From Pseudoips prasinana (Eukaryota > Arthropoda > Insecta > Lepidoptera > Nolidae), in the NCBI GenBank assembly GCA_951640165.1, contig OX621260.1, positions 11,302,001-11,366,000 on the forward strand: DNA of 64,000 bases, read 5' to 3'. The notes under the pieces are model-generated. The model made no database searches and was not told the origin of the DNA. It saw nothing but the letters and a program-made list of their open reading frames with translations. Of this stretch, positions 22,220 to 31,638 are shown piece by piece (position 1 is the stretch's first letter; each line of letters starts with the position of its first letter). The position numbers and the translations under genes were made by a program.

Positions 22220-22455
22220 ACAACCTTAGGATGGACAAGAGTTGTATGAAATGAAAACGGGTAAAAGTTGTAGCAAGTTTAGTAAAAGGAGAAAGATTAA
22301 AAGAAACAGAAAAGTAGGTAACAAGTATTAAGTAGGAGTACACCTACACTTTGTAGGTGAATATATAATTATCTAAAATACTATGTTACATACATAATTT
22401 ATACGTAAGGCATGCAATATATATCTACTAAATAAAATAAATAGATATAATAAAT
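22220..22455. other. Continuation of the copia target and AT-rich spacer
   Basis: It begins acaaccttaggatgg, continuing the block interrupted by copia. No gene seen. Confidence 0.4.
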
Positions 22456-22811
22456 AATCAAAATACAAAATCAATATTTAGTGTTAATTCCGCTAATTGT
22501 CAGTTTAATCATGCTGGGATGCAATTTGCACCGCCCTCCCGTCCGCAAAAATGTGCACATGCAAAGAAGGACAATATAAAAAGCAAATTACATGCGCCAG
22601 TACGATACCCAACACGTGTTTCGGTCCTCCACGGACCATTCTCAAGGGCTGCTAACTCGTCGAGTGCTCGAAGGAGACTAAAAAGTCAACGAGGCGAGCG
22701 CTCCTTTATATACTACCAACCGCATGGACAATTATTTCTAACTACCCCCAAATATTCGTAGTAAAGGAGATGAAACTAAATTTGTTTGGTCATTCAACAA
22801 TGCAAAACTAT
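22456..22811 (+). repeat. Left 356-bp inverted arm
   Basis: Reverse complement of 23146-23501; contains caaggg, ggaccat and cggtcctcc motifs of a possible ribozyme fold at 22608-22648 (minus strand). Confidence 0.85.
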
Positions 22812-23187
22812 TACTGCTATGTTTTAATATTTCTAATTGCTCCAACACACATAACCGGAAACTTTTATCACAATTATGTAAAATATTATACGTATTATTG
22901 TCGCCCAAGGAATGGCCAGTTTCAATTAAATGTTTGGCGTAATGAGATTTATCAGGATGGCCATTCCTATAAGCAGCTACATGCTCTTTATATCGTATTT
23001 CAAAATTTCGGCCTGTCTGACCTATATATACCGCGTCACAATCATCGCAGACCAACCTATACACACCGGATTTCTTGCAATTTTCCAAATTATCTTTTCC
23101 ATTACAAAGACGTCGTATAGTTTGGTCCGTCCGAAATGCAACGTGATAGTTTTGCATTGTTGAATGACCAAACAAATTTAGTTTCAT
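22738..23187 (-). CDS. GIY-YIG endonuclease domain of a Penelope-like element
   Basis: The 149-residue frame contains the GIY-YIG nuclease core as SGVYRLVCDDCDAVYIGQTG, followed by RNFEIRYKEHVAAYRNGH and the histidine region SHYAKHLIETGH. Cysteines preceding and within the core (CKKSGVYRLVCDDC) fit the zinc-knuckle-like spacing of Penelope endonucleases. The two ends of the frame lie in the inverted arms, so only the middle is unique. In the intact family this domain is C-terminal to a telomerase-like reverse transcriptase, which is missing. The frame is open and residues look conserved, so decay since truncation has been slight. Confidence 0.8.
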   Translation of the reverse strand: MKLNLFGHSTMQNYHVAFRTDQTIRRLCNGKDNLENCKKSGVYRLVCDDCDAVYIGQTGRNFEIRYKEHVAAYRNGHPDKSHYAKHLIETGHSLGDNNTYNILHNCDKSFRLCVLEQLEILKHSSNSFALLNDQTNLVSSPLLRIFGGS

Positions 23188-23501
23188 CTCCTTTACTACG
23201 AATATTTGGGGGTAGTTAGAAATAATTGTCCATGCGGTTGGTAGTATATAAAGGAGCGCTCGCCTCGTTGACTTTTTAGTCTCCTTCGAGCACTCGACGA
23301 GTTAGCAGCCCTTGAGAATGGTCCGTGGAGGACCGAAACACGTGTTGGGTATCGTACTGGCGCATGTAATTTGCTTTTTATATTGTCCTTCTTTGCATGT
23401 GCACATTTTTGCGGACGGGAGGGCGGTGCAAATTGCATCCCAGCATGATTAAACTGACAATTAGCGGAATTAACACTAAATATTGATTTTGTATTTTGAT
23501 T
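23146..23501 (-). repeat. Right 356-bp inverted arm
   Basis: Reverse complement of 22456-22811. Confidence 0.85.
23305..23349 (+). ncRNA. Possible degenerate hammerhead-like fold in Penelope arm
   Basis: The order ccc, ttgagaat, ggtcc-gtgga-ggacc, gaaac, cacgtg, tt, ggg resembles a type I hammerhead: stem I ccc/ggg, stem II ggtcc/ggacc, the GAAA core and a very short palindromic stem III. The first core strand deviates from the CUGANGA consensus, so self-cleavage is doubtful. Penelope-like repeats are known to carry hammerhead motifs. The same sequence is in the left arm (22608-22648, minus strand). Confidence 0.3.
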
Positions 23502-23633
23502 GTTATGGATTTCCGCAAAGTAACGCCTGATTCCATTACTTATAATAAATAATATTAATATATAAATACATATATCAATCATATATGTATATATTTTATT
23601 AATGAGAGGATTTGTAGCATGTTCCGCTGCTAA
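23502..23633. other. AT-rich spacer
   Basis: Short AT-rich stretch between the Penelope arm and LINE fragment G; nothing recognised. Confidence 0.3.
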
Positions 23634-23930
23634 TTAACGTTTTGTTCTGGAAGATAATGATTTTAGTCGCATGTTCTCCGATGACCTCAAAGAAAGAGAA
23701 TGTGTGTCATTTAGGAACTCGAAACGTTCTTTGAGATATGATGGGGTAGTAGGATTGAACAATATGTTATATAAAAAAGTTAGAAAGTGAGTATCTCGGC
23801 GGAGGCGAGTGGGCAGCCACTTGAGCTTAGCGCGATATTCTGAAACATGATCATACTTACGTAATCCAAATATGAACCTTATGCAATAATTTTGAAGGCG
23901 CTCAAGTTTGTCAAGCTGGGCTAAGTGAGA
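23634..23930 (-). pseudogene. LINE reverse transcriptase C-terminus (fragment G)
   Basis: On the minus strand an open stretch reads LERLQNYCIRFIFGLRKYDH, then KLKWLPTRLRRDTHFL and YLKERFEFLNDTHSLSLRS before a stop at 23634-23636. This is the C-terminal region that follows the RT domain in Jockey-like LINEs. It joins abruptly to another LINE fragment at about 23930. Confidence 0.65.
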
Positions 23931-24323
23931 TCAGGATAGCTGGCATCAGCATAGTATAAAATATTGTAATATGCCCTGCTACACAATTTGGCTTTAATAA
24001 TTCTTTTAAACTTATTCGTAGACAATTCTCTAATATCACTGGGAAGTTTGTTATAGAATCTTATACATTGAACCATGAAAGAGTTACTTATTTTGTGGAG
24101 ACGGGTAGTATGCAATATGAGATCATTCTTATATCTAGTATTTACATTATGTGTATCGCTCCTTTTACAGAAGGAATCGATATTTTTATGCACATATAGT
24201 AAGTTTTCATATATATACAGAGATGGTACAGTTAGAATGTTGATCTCTTTGAACTTTTCTCTTAGAGAACTCTCGGGCCAAGATTATAGATAGCTCTTAC
24301 AGCTCTTTTTTGCAATATAAATA
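23921..24323 (-). pseudogene. LINE reverse transcriptase C-terminus (fragment F)
   Basis: The minus strand reads ILQKRAVRAIYNLG, FKEINILTVPSLYIYENLLY, HNVNTRYKNDLI and CIRFYNKLPSDI. It is a diverged relative of the C-terminus of LINE copies A and B (compare FYNKLPIHI). An RTE (24336-27488) sits at its 5' side. Confidence 0.8.
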
Positions 24324-24335
24324 TGGTATATATTT

Positions 24336-27300
24336 CATCATATCAGCCGAAAGACGTCCACTGCTGGACAAAGGCCTCCCCCAAAGATCTCCACAATTGC
24401 CGGTCTTCTGCTATTCGCATTCAGCATTTTCCAGCGACCCGCACAAGATCATCGGTCCATCTTGTAGGGGGCCTGCCCACGCTGCGTCTTCCGGTTCGTG
24501 GTCGCCACTCGAGAAACTTTCTGCCCCAACGGCCGTCGGCTCTACGAGCTATGTGCCCTGCCCACTGCCACTTCAACTTGGCAATTCTTCGGGCTATGTC
24601 GGTGACTTTGGTTCGCCTGCGGATTTCGACATTTCTGATGCGCAGGGAAACTCCGAGCATAGCCCTCTCCATTGCTCTTTGGGTGACCTTGAGCCTTCTA
24701 ATAAGGCCCATAGTGAGCGACCACGTCTCTGTTCCGTATGTCATCACTGGCAACACACACTGGTCGAAGACTTTCGACTTGAGACACTGCGGTATTTTGG
24801 ACGAGAAGATGTTACGTAGCTTCCCGAACGCTGCCCAGCCGAGTTGGATTCTACGACTGACCTCCTTCTCGAAGTTGTACCTACCTAGTTGGATGGTCTG
24901 TCCTAGGTAAATATAGTTCTCTACAACTTCGAGTGCAGAGTCACCAACTTTCAATTGATTGGGTGCAACATGGACGTTTGACATGATTTTCGTCTTATCC
25001 ATGTTCATTTTCAGACCCACTTGTTGAAAGACTCTGCTGAGGTCATCGAGCATTGTACCGAGGTCTTCCATGGTCTCAGCCATGACTACGATATCATCGG
25101 CAAATCGAAGGTGAGTGATGTACTCGCCATTGACATTGATGCCAAAGCCTTTCCAGTCCAGAAGCTTGAAGACGTCTTCCAGTGCAGCGGTGAACAGTTT
25201 CGGAGATATAACATCTCCCTGTCTCACGCCTCGCTGCAAGTGGATAGGTTTCGAGATCTGGTCCTGGAGTCGCACTGATATAGTGGCGTTTTCATACAAA
25301 CACTTTATCACCTCGATATACCGGTAGTCAATTTGGCACCTTATAAGAGACCTCAGCACGGCCCATGTTTCGATAGAATCAAAGGCTTTCTCATAGTCCA
25401 CAAACGCTAAGCACAGTGGCTTGTTATACTCTTCGGTCTTCTGTATAACTTGCCGCAGCGTATGTATGTGGTCTATGGTGCTAAAGCCTTTTCGGAAACC
25501 GGCTTGTTCGGGAGGCTGGAAGTCGTCAAACCTGCGCGCGAGACGGTTCGTAACGACCCCCAAAAACAACTTGTAAACATGGCTCAGCAGTGTGATGGGT
25601 CTATAATACTTCAATAGGATCTTGTCGCCCTTTTTGAAGAAGAGCACCACCACACTTCTGTGCCATGCTTGTGGCGTTTGACCATCTAGTATGACGGAGT
25701 TAAATAACTTCTGAAGGGCCCGTAGGATTGGTGTACCACCCGCCTTCAGAAGCTCTGCTGTAACTCCATCATCACCAGGCGCCTTGTTGTTCTTGAGTTG
25801 TTTGAGAGCCATTCTAATCTCGTACAGGCTGACGTCCGGGATGTCTTCGGTGTAGTGTCGGGTTAATCGTGCTCTGGGATCTGAGGCATGACTTTTGACA
25901 GGTGGCTGTGTTGTCGTATATAACTGTCCGTAGAACTTCTCAATCTCTCCCAGCAACTCAGGTTTAGACGTGACGATTCTACCATCCTCAGTCTTCAGCT
26001 TCGTCAGTTGGCTCTGTCCAACAGACAGAGCTCTTGCGAACACTTTAGAGCCTTTGTTCCGCTCGATAGCCTCTTTAATACTAATTGTATTAAATTGCCG
26101 CGTGTCGCGAGTCAAAGACTTTGAGATCTGTCTGTTGAGCTGCCGATATCTGGTAGCATCATCTGAGGACGTCAGAACCATTTTCCGTCTATCTTCCATA
26201 AGTTGCAGGGTAAAGTCAGAGATCTTTTTAGTTCTGTTTGTACGACGGGCCCTAAAGACCTTAGACCCAGCCGTATGGACAGCTTCCACGAGCCTGTCAT
26301 AGTATGAGTCCACTTCCTCGCAGTCTGCTAGGCATTCGAAACGGTTTTGCAGTTCGAGCTGAAATGGTTCGGGGTTCTGGACGTGTATAGGTAAAGATCG
26401 GAGCGTAGACTTTATCAGTCGGGACCTCTGGAGTTTGACATTAAGGTTCAATGAGCCTCTGACCAGTCTGTGATCGCTCCCGGTTTTAACCGCATTGATC
26501 ACGGAGACATCATTGAACATCTGTCGTCTCGTCGACAAGATAAAGTCTATCTCATTTTTAGTTATACCATTGGGGCTCACCCAGGTCCATTTGCGGTGAT
26601 CCGGCTTCCTGAAGAAGGAATTCATCATAAAGAGTCCCTCCTTCTCCATGAAGTCGGCCAACATTTGGCCCCGGGGGTTCCGGTCTCCAGTTCCAAATTG
26701 CCCCACTCTCAGCTCATTACCGAATCGTTTGCCCAGCTTCGCGTTAAAGTCCCCCATGACCACAGTGAAATAGGAGTTAGAGGTATGTATGGCTCTGGAT
26801 ATGTCCTCATACATAACCTCGACTTCATCGTCGGAGTGTGTCGAAGTGGGTGCGTATACCTGTATAACCTTCAACGAATACCGCTTGGTGATTCTGAGTA
26901 TAAGGTACGCAACCCTCGTCGACACACTCTCGATTTTCACTAGGTTGTTCACGAGGGACTTGTGGACTATGATCCCGACACCACCTTGGGATATTTGGTC
27001 ACCCTCCCGGTAATAGATCAGGTTTCCGGATTTCAGTATTATCGAGTCCTCCCCCTCTCTTCAGACTTCAGATAATCCTACAATATCCCAATGTAACCTG
27101 CTCAATTCTTCCTTCAGTTCGGTTATCTTCTCGTCGGACCGCAGTGTACGTGTGTTATATGTTGCCAGGGCCAGAGGTCCTCGGTGTTGGTAATGCGGAA
27201 TCTGCCGGGGATTCTTAGCACCCCCTGCCCTGCCGTAACCACGGCTGGGAATAGCAGGGCTGCCGGGGACTGGAGGCCGCGGTTTGGTTGTGTCCATCAT

Positions 27301-27488
27301 TGGAGGGGATTTGCCATAATCGCCACGCTTGGCAGAAGGGTTGGCGATCGCAGTAAGGTGGACATGGTACTCAGGAGAACGCTGCTGCCCGTTCTCTGGT
27401 GTATATATTTCCCTCGGGACGACTTTTACGTTCCCCCACGGGATGAGAGGGGGTGGTGATATTCTTAGGCCGTCACCACACAGCAAAA
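24336..27488 (-). mobile_element. Nearly full-length RTE retrotransposon (copy C)
   Basis: The insert is flanked by ggtatatattt at 24325-24335 and 27489-27499, an 11-bp target-site duplication. It starts (minus strand) with gctgtgtggtgacggcc and ends with the family tail (agcagtggacgtctttcgg, gatatgatga). One frame covers endonuclease and reverse transcriptase with only two visible stop codons. Compared with the mini-RTE at 2289 the first 20 or so bases of the 5' hairpin are missing. Confidence 0.92.
24343..27486 (-). pseudogene. RTE endonuclease/reverse transcriptase, two nonsense codons
   Basis: One frame of about 1047 codons. It begins MLCGDGLRISPPP, then AP-like endonuclease (LATYNTRTLRSDEKI, WDIVGLSEV, stop at 27061-27063, then VYAPTSTHSDDEVE, VVMGDFNAKLG, NEIDFILSTR, GSDHRLVRG). 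The RT follows: FRKGFSTIDHIHTLRQ, motif A (LAFVDYEKAFDSIE), motif B (QRGVRQGDVISPKLF) and motif C (LRFADDIVVMA). The C-terminal region has GQTIQLGRYNFEKEV, WQWAGHIARR and VGRPPTRWTDD. A second stop at 24421-24423 removes the last 25 residues, which remain readable beyond it. A two-residue deletion is likely at SLRIRNVEIRRR. Host genomes often carry relatives annotated as craniofacial development protein 2-like. Confidence 0.92.
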
Positions 27489-27499
27489 GGTATATATTT

Positions 27500-28772
27500 A
27501 ACTACCTCCAATTAGTGTTTATAACTATATTTTCTATTCACTACTTTTACTGTCGATTCTTCAGTTTGACATTGACATTTTTGACAACTTCAGTTTGACA
27601 CCTGTGCACAAACTTCGTTTCGTTTTTCCCTATTACTTACACTACCTAAACAAAAATACGTTTAGTTTAAGTATACGTTGTGGGCCTTCGGACGTTTGTG
27701 CCGATATGTATACAGTTTGTTTCTTTTACATTTTTGTACTTAAATATTTTTATTTGCTCTTATCTTAATGTGTATACGTTGCGTAATGTATATTTCCTTT
27801 CTCCCATTGTTAATTTTTTTTCCAACTTTCCAGCGAGACGGTGTGTTTAGCTAAATTGTAAATACCAATCTTCTGTGTTATTATAAATATTATATATAAG
27901 TAATATATATTATTATATTATAAAATATTTTTTATATTTCATTGCTTATTTATATATTACTAATTATGGATGATATTTTACTTAACTTGGATGATAGTTT
28001 TATCTCGTGTTCGTCATCGTCACTTAGTTACGTTAGCGCGGATGATTCTTTTAATTCTCTGACTCTGCATGACCAGATCTCCTCTCGTTTATCCGACCAC
28101 TCCAATAATCTTAACATAGCTCACATTAATGCACAGAGTATACCTGGTCATTACTCTGATCTTCTGGCATCATTTAGCAGCACGAATATCGACGCTCTTC
28201 TAATATCAGAATCTTTCCTTAAACCTTCTCTTCTCTCGCCTTACTTTTCTCTTCCAGGATTCGTTTTGATCCGTAACGATCGCACTAATAAAGGTTGCGG
28301 TGGTGTAGCAATATATTTGCGGGCTGATCTCCCTCACAAAATTGTAAGTGCATCACCTTCTCAGTACACTGGTTCCGCGGAATACTTATTCCTCGAAGTT
28401 GTTGTACACCACACAAAGTTACTCCTTGGGGTTTTTTATAGCCCCAATCTTCGAACTGATTACTTTGATACTCTGGACACTCTGCTTAATAACTTATGTC
28501 CAATCAATGATCACGTAGTCTTGATGGGTGACTTCAATACGTGTCTGTTAAAAAACGACCACGTTATGTATATTAGCATGTAGTGTATGTATATATGTAT
28601 TACTAGAAACTACACACGCTATCTTAAATTTCATTTACTTTCTCCTCTCGCGGGTCTGCTGGAAGAAATTTCATTGAAATAAGCAGTACCTTTGTACATG
28701 TTATTTTCTTTTAAAATTTATTTTCTGTATTCCATTTCCGTGTGTACATTAATGATTAAATAAAAAATAAAT
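27500..28772 (+). mobile_element. LINE with endonuclease joined directly to 3' UTR
   Basis: A 5' UTR-like region (27500-27965) leads into an endonuclease ORF. Right after its MGDFN motif the sequence switches at about 28570 to noncoding DNA with ctcgcgggtctgctgg and agcagtacctttgtacatg, which I take for a LINE 3' UTR. It ends in attaaataaaaaataaa. The reverse transcriptase is missing. It abuts an oppositely oriented LINE fragment at 28773. Confidence 0.65.
27966..28583 (+). pseudogene. LINE AP-like endonuclease, RT deleted
   Basis: The frame from the ATG at 27966 begins MDDILLNLDDSFISCSSSSL and reads NLNIAHINAQSIPGHYSDLL, IDALLISESFLKP, CGGVAIYLRADLPHK, LLGVFYSPNL and VVLMGDFNTCLL. These are the asparagine, glutamate, tyrosine and aspartate landmarks of LINE endonucleases. 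Translation then leaves the family sequence and stops at 28583. The catalytic histidine end of the domain (SDH) and the whole RT are absent. Confidence 0.8.
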
Positions 28773-29085
28773 GGTGTTAATGTCAGCAGAACTACCCCAG
28801 AGAAGAATTCCATAGGACATTACACTATGAAAATAACTGAAATAAACCATTCTAGTTGTGTCAAAATCAGTCAGCCGTCTAATAGTTTTCACTGCATATG
28901 CTGCAGAACTTAATTTGCCGGACAGCTTTTCTATTTGTGGGCTCCATTGTAGCTTTGAGTCAATAGTGATACCCAAGAACACAGTTGATTTAACAGGGTC
29001 CAACCTAGCTCCATTAAGTTGTACATTGGTTGTCGCCTGTTTCACATTCGGTGTAGTGAATTTTATGACTTTAGTTTTCTAACAA
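28773..29085 (-). pseudogene. LINE reverse transcriptase fragment (copy-B-like)
   Basis: The minus strand reads STVFLGITIDSKLQWSPQIE, LSSAAYAVKTIRRL, VYFSYFHSVMSYGILLWGSS. This is a close relative of the middle-to-C-terminal RT segment of LINE copies A and B. It is cut at 28773 by the polyadenylated end of the plus-strand LINE. Upstream it fades at about 29085. Confidence 0.85.
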
Positions 29086-29373
29086 CTAATTACGAATTGT
29101 ATGCTTTCACCAATGAATACAAAAAAAGCTTGTTTGCCTAATATGAGATACAATAAGATAACGAAAATGAGATTGAGATATTAGGTATGCTTAGCTATAA
29201 AATAACACTTTACAAAGCAACACAGTTATTGAACTAAATTTGGTAAGTGTATGCTTAAATACATGTGGCTTAGTTGTGATTATTCATTAGTCAAGATCAG
29301 AAAAGTCAACCAACTCGTTGTAACATTTGGCGGATCTAATAAAAAAAAGTTTTATCTGTACTTAGTAGGTTAA
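29086..29373. other. AT-rich spacer, nothing recognised
   Basis: No frame or repeat seen; borders the hairpin at 29374. Confidence 0.4.
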
Positions 29374-29443
29374 AATTGGGGCTTCTGCATCACTTGCTCT
29401 CGCGCCACCGCTCGAGCTGCGTGATGCAGAAGCCCCAATTTTT
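29374..29443. repeat. Perfect 22-bp inverted repeat (hairpin)
   Basis: Arms starting aaaattggggcttctgca pair perfectly across a GC-rich loop of about 26 bases (ttgctctcgcgccaccg and following). It lies just beyond the last ORF of the virus-like cluster and stands out from AT-rich surroundings. It could be a terminal or transcription-end structure of that element, or an unrelated MITE end. Confidence 0.8.
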
Positions 29444-29499
29444 CTATCGAGAATGATTTATTACCCTACTACGTGCAGGTTGTCAGGAGCATATCGCAT

Positions 29500-29727
29500 T
29501 TAGTAATTCATTTCTTTTACGTCTACGAGGTTGTCGTTGATTCTAATTATTCGACCCCATAACTTAAGCCCCTCATAGCGAATATTAAATAATTTGCCAT
29601 CTCCTCTTTCTCTGGGTAAAAGTATGGCACTATATTGTTCATGATTCACAATATTAACGATGTGAAGTCCAGACAATCGCTTTTCTACAATAATTATCTG
29701 TACCAGGTCCCCAATATTCAATGCCAT
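29500..29727 (-). CDS. Small ORF at the end of the virus-like cluster, unrecognised
   Basis: A 75-residue frame from the ATG at 29727 begins MALNIGDLVQIIIVEKRLSG and is intact to TAA at 29500. The sequence is rich in beta-branched residues, with GDLVQIIIVE, YSAILLPRERG and LWGRIIRIND, and looks like a small beta-rich fold. I do not recognise a family. It follows the same direction and order as the other genes of the cluster, so it probably belongs to the same element. Confidence 0.45.
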   Translation of the reverse strand: MALNIGDLVQIIIVEKRLSGLHIVNIVNHEQYSAILLPRERGDGKLFNIRYEGLKLWGRIIRINDNLVDVKEMNY

Positions 29728-29743
29728 GGTGACTAGCACTCTA

Positions 29744-29940
29744 CATCTCTTTTAATGTTCCTACTAGTATATATACATAGACCATACATTTAGATCAGTG
29801 TTTAAATGTTTACCTCTTTTTCTCTTTTGATAATGATCACGGTTGAGTAATGGTTTAGTAGGATAAAGATGTAGGAAATCAAAACATGGGATGGAACAGG
29901 TATTTATATTTACTGAGTAAAATAAGAAAAATATATTTAT
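29744..29940. other. Spacer within virus-like cluster
   Basis: About 200 bp between two ORFs, AT-rich; nothing recognised. Confidence 0.3.
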
Positions 29941-30285
29941 TTATAGAAAAAGTTTATTTTCTAAGCACCATTTTTTTAAACAAATAACCTTTTTTAAAGC
30001 ACATATTGTGTCATGATAAATACAACTATACAAATCTTCGCAAAACTTATATCTATTATACAAGTTGATCAAACAAGGACAACCTTTATCTTCTAAATTA
30101 ATTTTCAGTATATTTTTCTGTTTCGTTCAATCCATCCAACTTGTTGATTTTGTCAAATCGTAAAATGGAAATGGTTGCTGAATTAATAACACTTGCAATT
30201 TGTTATCACACCAAATAGCGATTTCTTTTATTATAAATTCATTTGCTTCTGTTTTAAAACCTTGGATATCTACAATGGCAGTCAT
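29941..30285 (-). pseudogene. Virus-like cluster: unrecognised protein, one nonsense codon
   Basis: The frame begins with the ATG at 30285, which overlaps the stop of the capsid-like gene as ATGA. The N-terminal part reads VDIQGFKTEANEFI and the C-terminal part has a cysteine-rich DKGCPCLINLYNRY and YHDTICALKK. Both stretches share one frame and are separated by a TGA after TSWMD. At 114 codons it seems shorter than I would expect for this family, so an internal deletion is possible. I have seen similar proteins beside such capsid-like genes in insects but do not know the function; a nuclease role is only a guess. Confidence 0.5.
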
Positions 30286-31495
30286 GATAATCGTCGTACT
30301 ATGTTGCTCAAAGGTTTATATTCCACAAGCCGATCGTTTATAATCAAACAATATGCAGCAGTGTTATCTGGTATTGGTTCTGAACATTCAATTTCCCGGC
30401 GATCGTATACTGGACCTGTTTTTAGACTATCGTTTTGCCTTGAACAATCTATGATGAACAGAGGCGCCTTGTCTTAAAGTCCTTCAGATTAAGCAGGGGG
30501 TCTGCTGGACAATTGGAATACGACTGACGAAATTTCACATACTTTTCGTATGATATACTATATTTGTTTTCAGAAAATTTTAGACCTAATGGCTCATATG
30601 GATAATATTGCGAATTCAAAAAGACCGTAACGTTTGTTACTGCGCAATGATCGAAGTGTGAACTATCGTTTAATTTATTACCTTTTTTATTAGTTTGTAA
30701 ACACAAAATAAAATATCTAGGTTTTCCAATTGTGATGCAGTTTTAACTGACCACGAATGCTTTGTTGTTTTAGGAAGTAAAGGATACTCATACAAATCCC
30801 AATTCCTAAATGCCATTTGAATGGGTCTATCTTTTTCTAAATGTTTTAAAAGTGTGAGTTTTTCTCGATCTGACACTTTTATGTGAGGTACTCTCCACTG
30901 TACTCTATCAAGATTTATTTGGAAGTGATAAATATCATCTGTAAGTATAACGCTGTTTAAATTAGAGTTACTTCTATTCAAAATAAGTTCATGATTACAA
31001 TTTATCACTATTTTATTGTAATCTTCTGCAAATCCCAATATCTTATTTAATGGTATGATAGCGTTAAAGTGACCATCATTTTGGAATCCGTTTAAATTCC
31101 AGCTACATAAGGCAGCAACTTTATTATCGGCCTCATTTAATTCATTAAATGAGGCCGATAAATAATACTGTTGACGTTATGCCCGAATTTTTAATGCGAT
31201 CTATTTAAATACCATTTATTTCATATCTGATGTCTTGAAACAGAAACAGAACAGGGTTATTGGTAAATTTTATAGGTTTCTCAATCGGTTTTCCATCTTT
31301 TCCGAACAGCTTTGTGTGACCCTCGATGTAAACTGAACTGGCTGATGGCAACACATATATGTCTTGCTGATGGATAGGTATTCTGATTTCATCGTTTTCT
31401 CTAAAACAGTTGTTGTAAGGATTGTAAGAATATATCTCATAACTTTCGGTAGAAGTATCGGAGTGCGGTAAATCGGTAATCTGTAGTATATTCAT
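30282..31495 (-). pseudogene. Virus-like cluster: major capsid-like protein, frameshifted
   Basis: The open pieces in order are 31205-31495 (ITDLPHSDTSTESYEIYSY, EIRIPIHQQDIYVLP), about 31160-30670 (WNLNGF, LDRVQWRVPHIKVSD, RPIQMAFRNWDLYEYP), 30449-30706 (SHFDHCAVTN, NSQYYPYEPLGL) and a last piece ending at 30282 (CLIINDRLVEYKPL). They are separated by a TAA at 31205 and about three single-base shifts. I relate it to the insect proteins often labelled F54H12.2-like; the C. elegans namesake lies near a transposon integrase. With an adenain-like protease next to it, a capsid role is likely but inferred. Start and stop both use ATGA overlaps. Confidence 0.55.
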
Positions 31496-31638
31496 ACTTT
31501 AAAACTCAATGCTTTCAGAAAGTCTTTATTTATTTTTGTCAAGCTTTTCACTTTTTTCTTACGTCTATGCACCTTACTGGTTGTAGAAGCAGTAAGGTCT
31601 TTTAGTTTGAGAGGAGGCTTTATATTGAACAATATCAT
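31492..31638 (-). CDS. Virus-like cluster: 48-residue basic protein
   Basis: This short intact frame starts in an ATGA overlap with the jelly-roll-like gene (31635-31638) and ends in another with the capsid-like gene (31492-31495). The product is strongly basic in the middle (VHRRKKKVKSLTKINKDF) and ends LKALSFKV. Size and charge suit a small structural or DNA-binding peptide of a virion, but I recognise no family. Its intactness and its overlap at both ends are the arguments for a real gene. Confidence 0.6.
   Translation of the reverse strand: MILFNIKPPLKLKDLTASTTSKVHRRKKKVKSLTKINKDFLKALSFKV

Larger units (their letters stand above)
22456..23501 (-). mobile_element. Penelope-like element fragment with inverted arms
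   Basis: Two 356-bp arms (22456-22811 and 23146-23501) are reverse complements with, as far as I can see, almost no differences. They enclose about 334 bp. An ORF through the centre encodes a GIY-YIG endonuclease typical of Penelope-like retroelements. These elements are known to carry LTR-like repeats that can be inverted. The reverse transcriptase is absent, so this is a 5'-truncated copy joined to an inverted piece of its own 3' end. Confidence 0.75.

Noticed and set aside
22519..22761. 80-codon ORF in the Penelope arm (basic, serine-rich)
   Set aside because: The same sequence occurs inverted in the other arm (23196-23582), and it lies in the terminal repeat, not in a coding part of the element.
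24310..24910. Plus-strand ORFs of 169 and 195 codons
   Set aside because: Antisense to the RTE C-terminus; composition is explained by the RTE coding strand.
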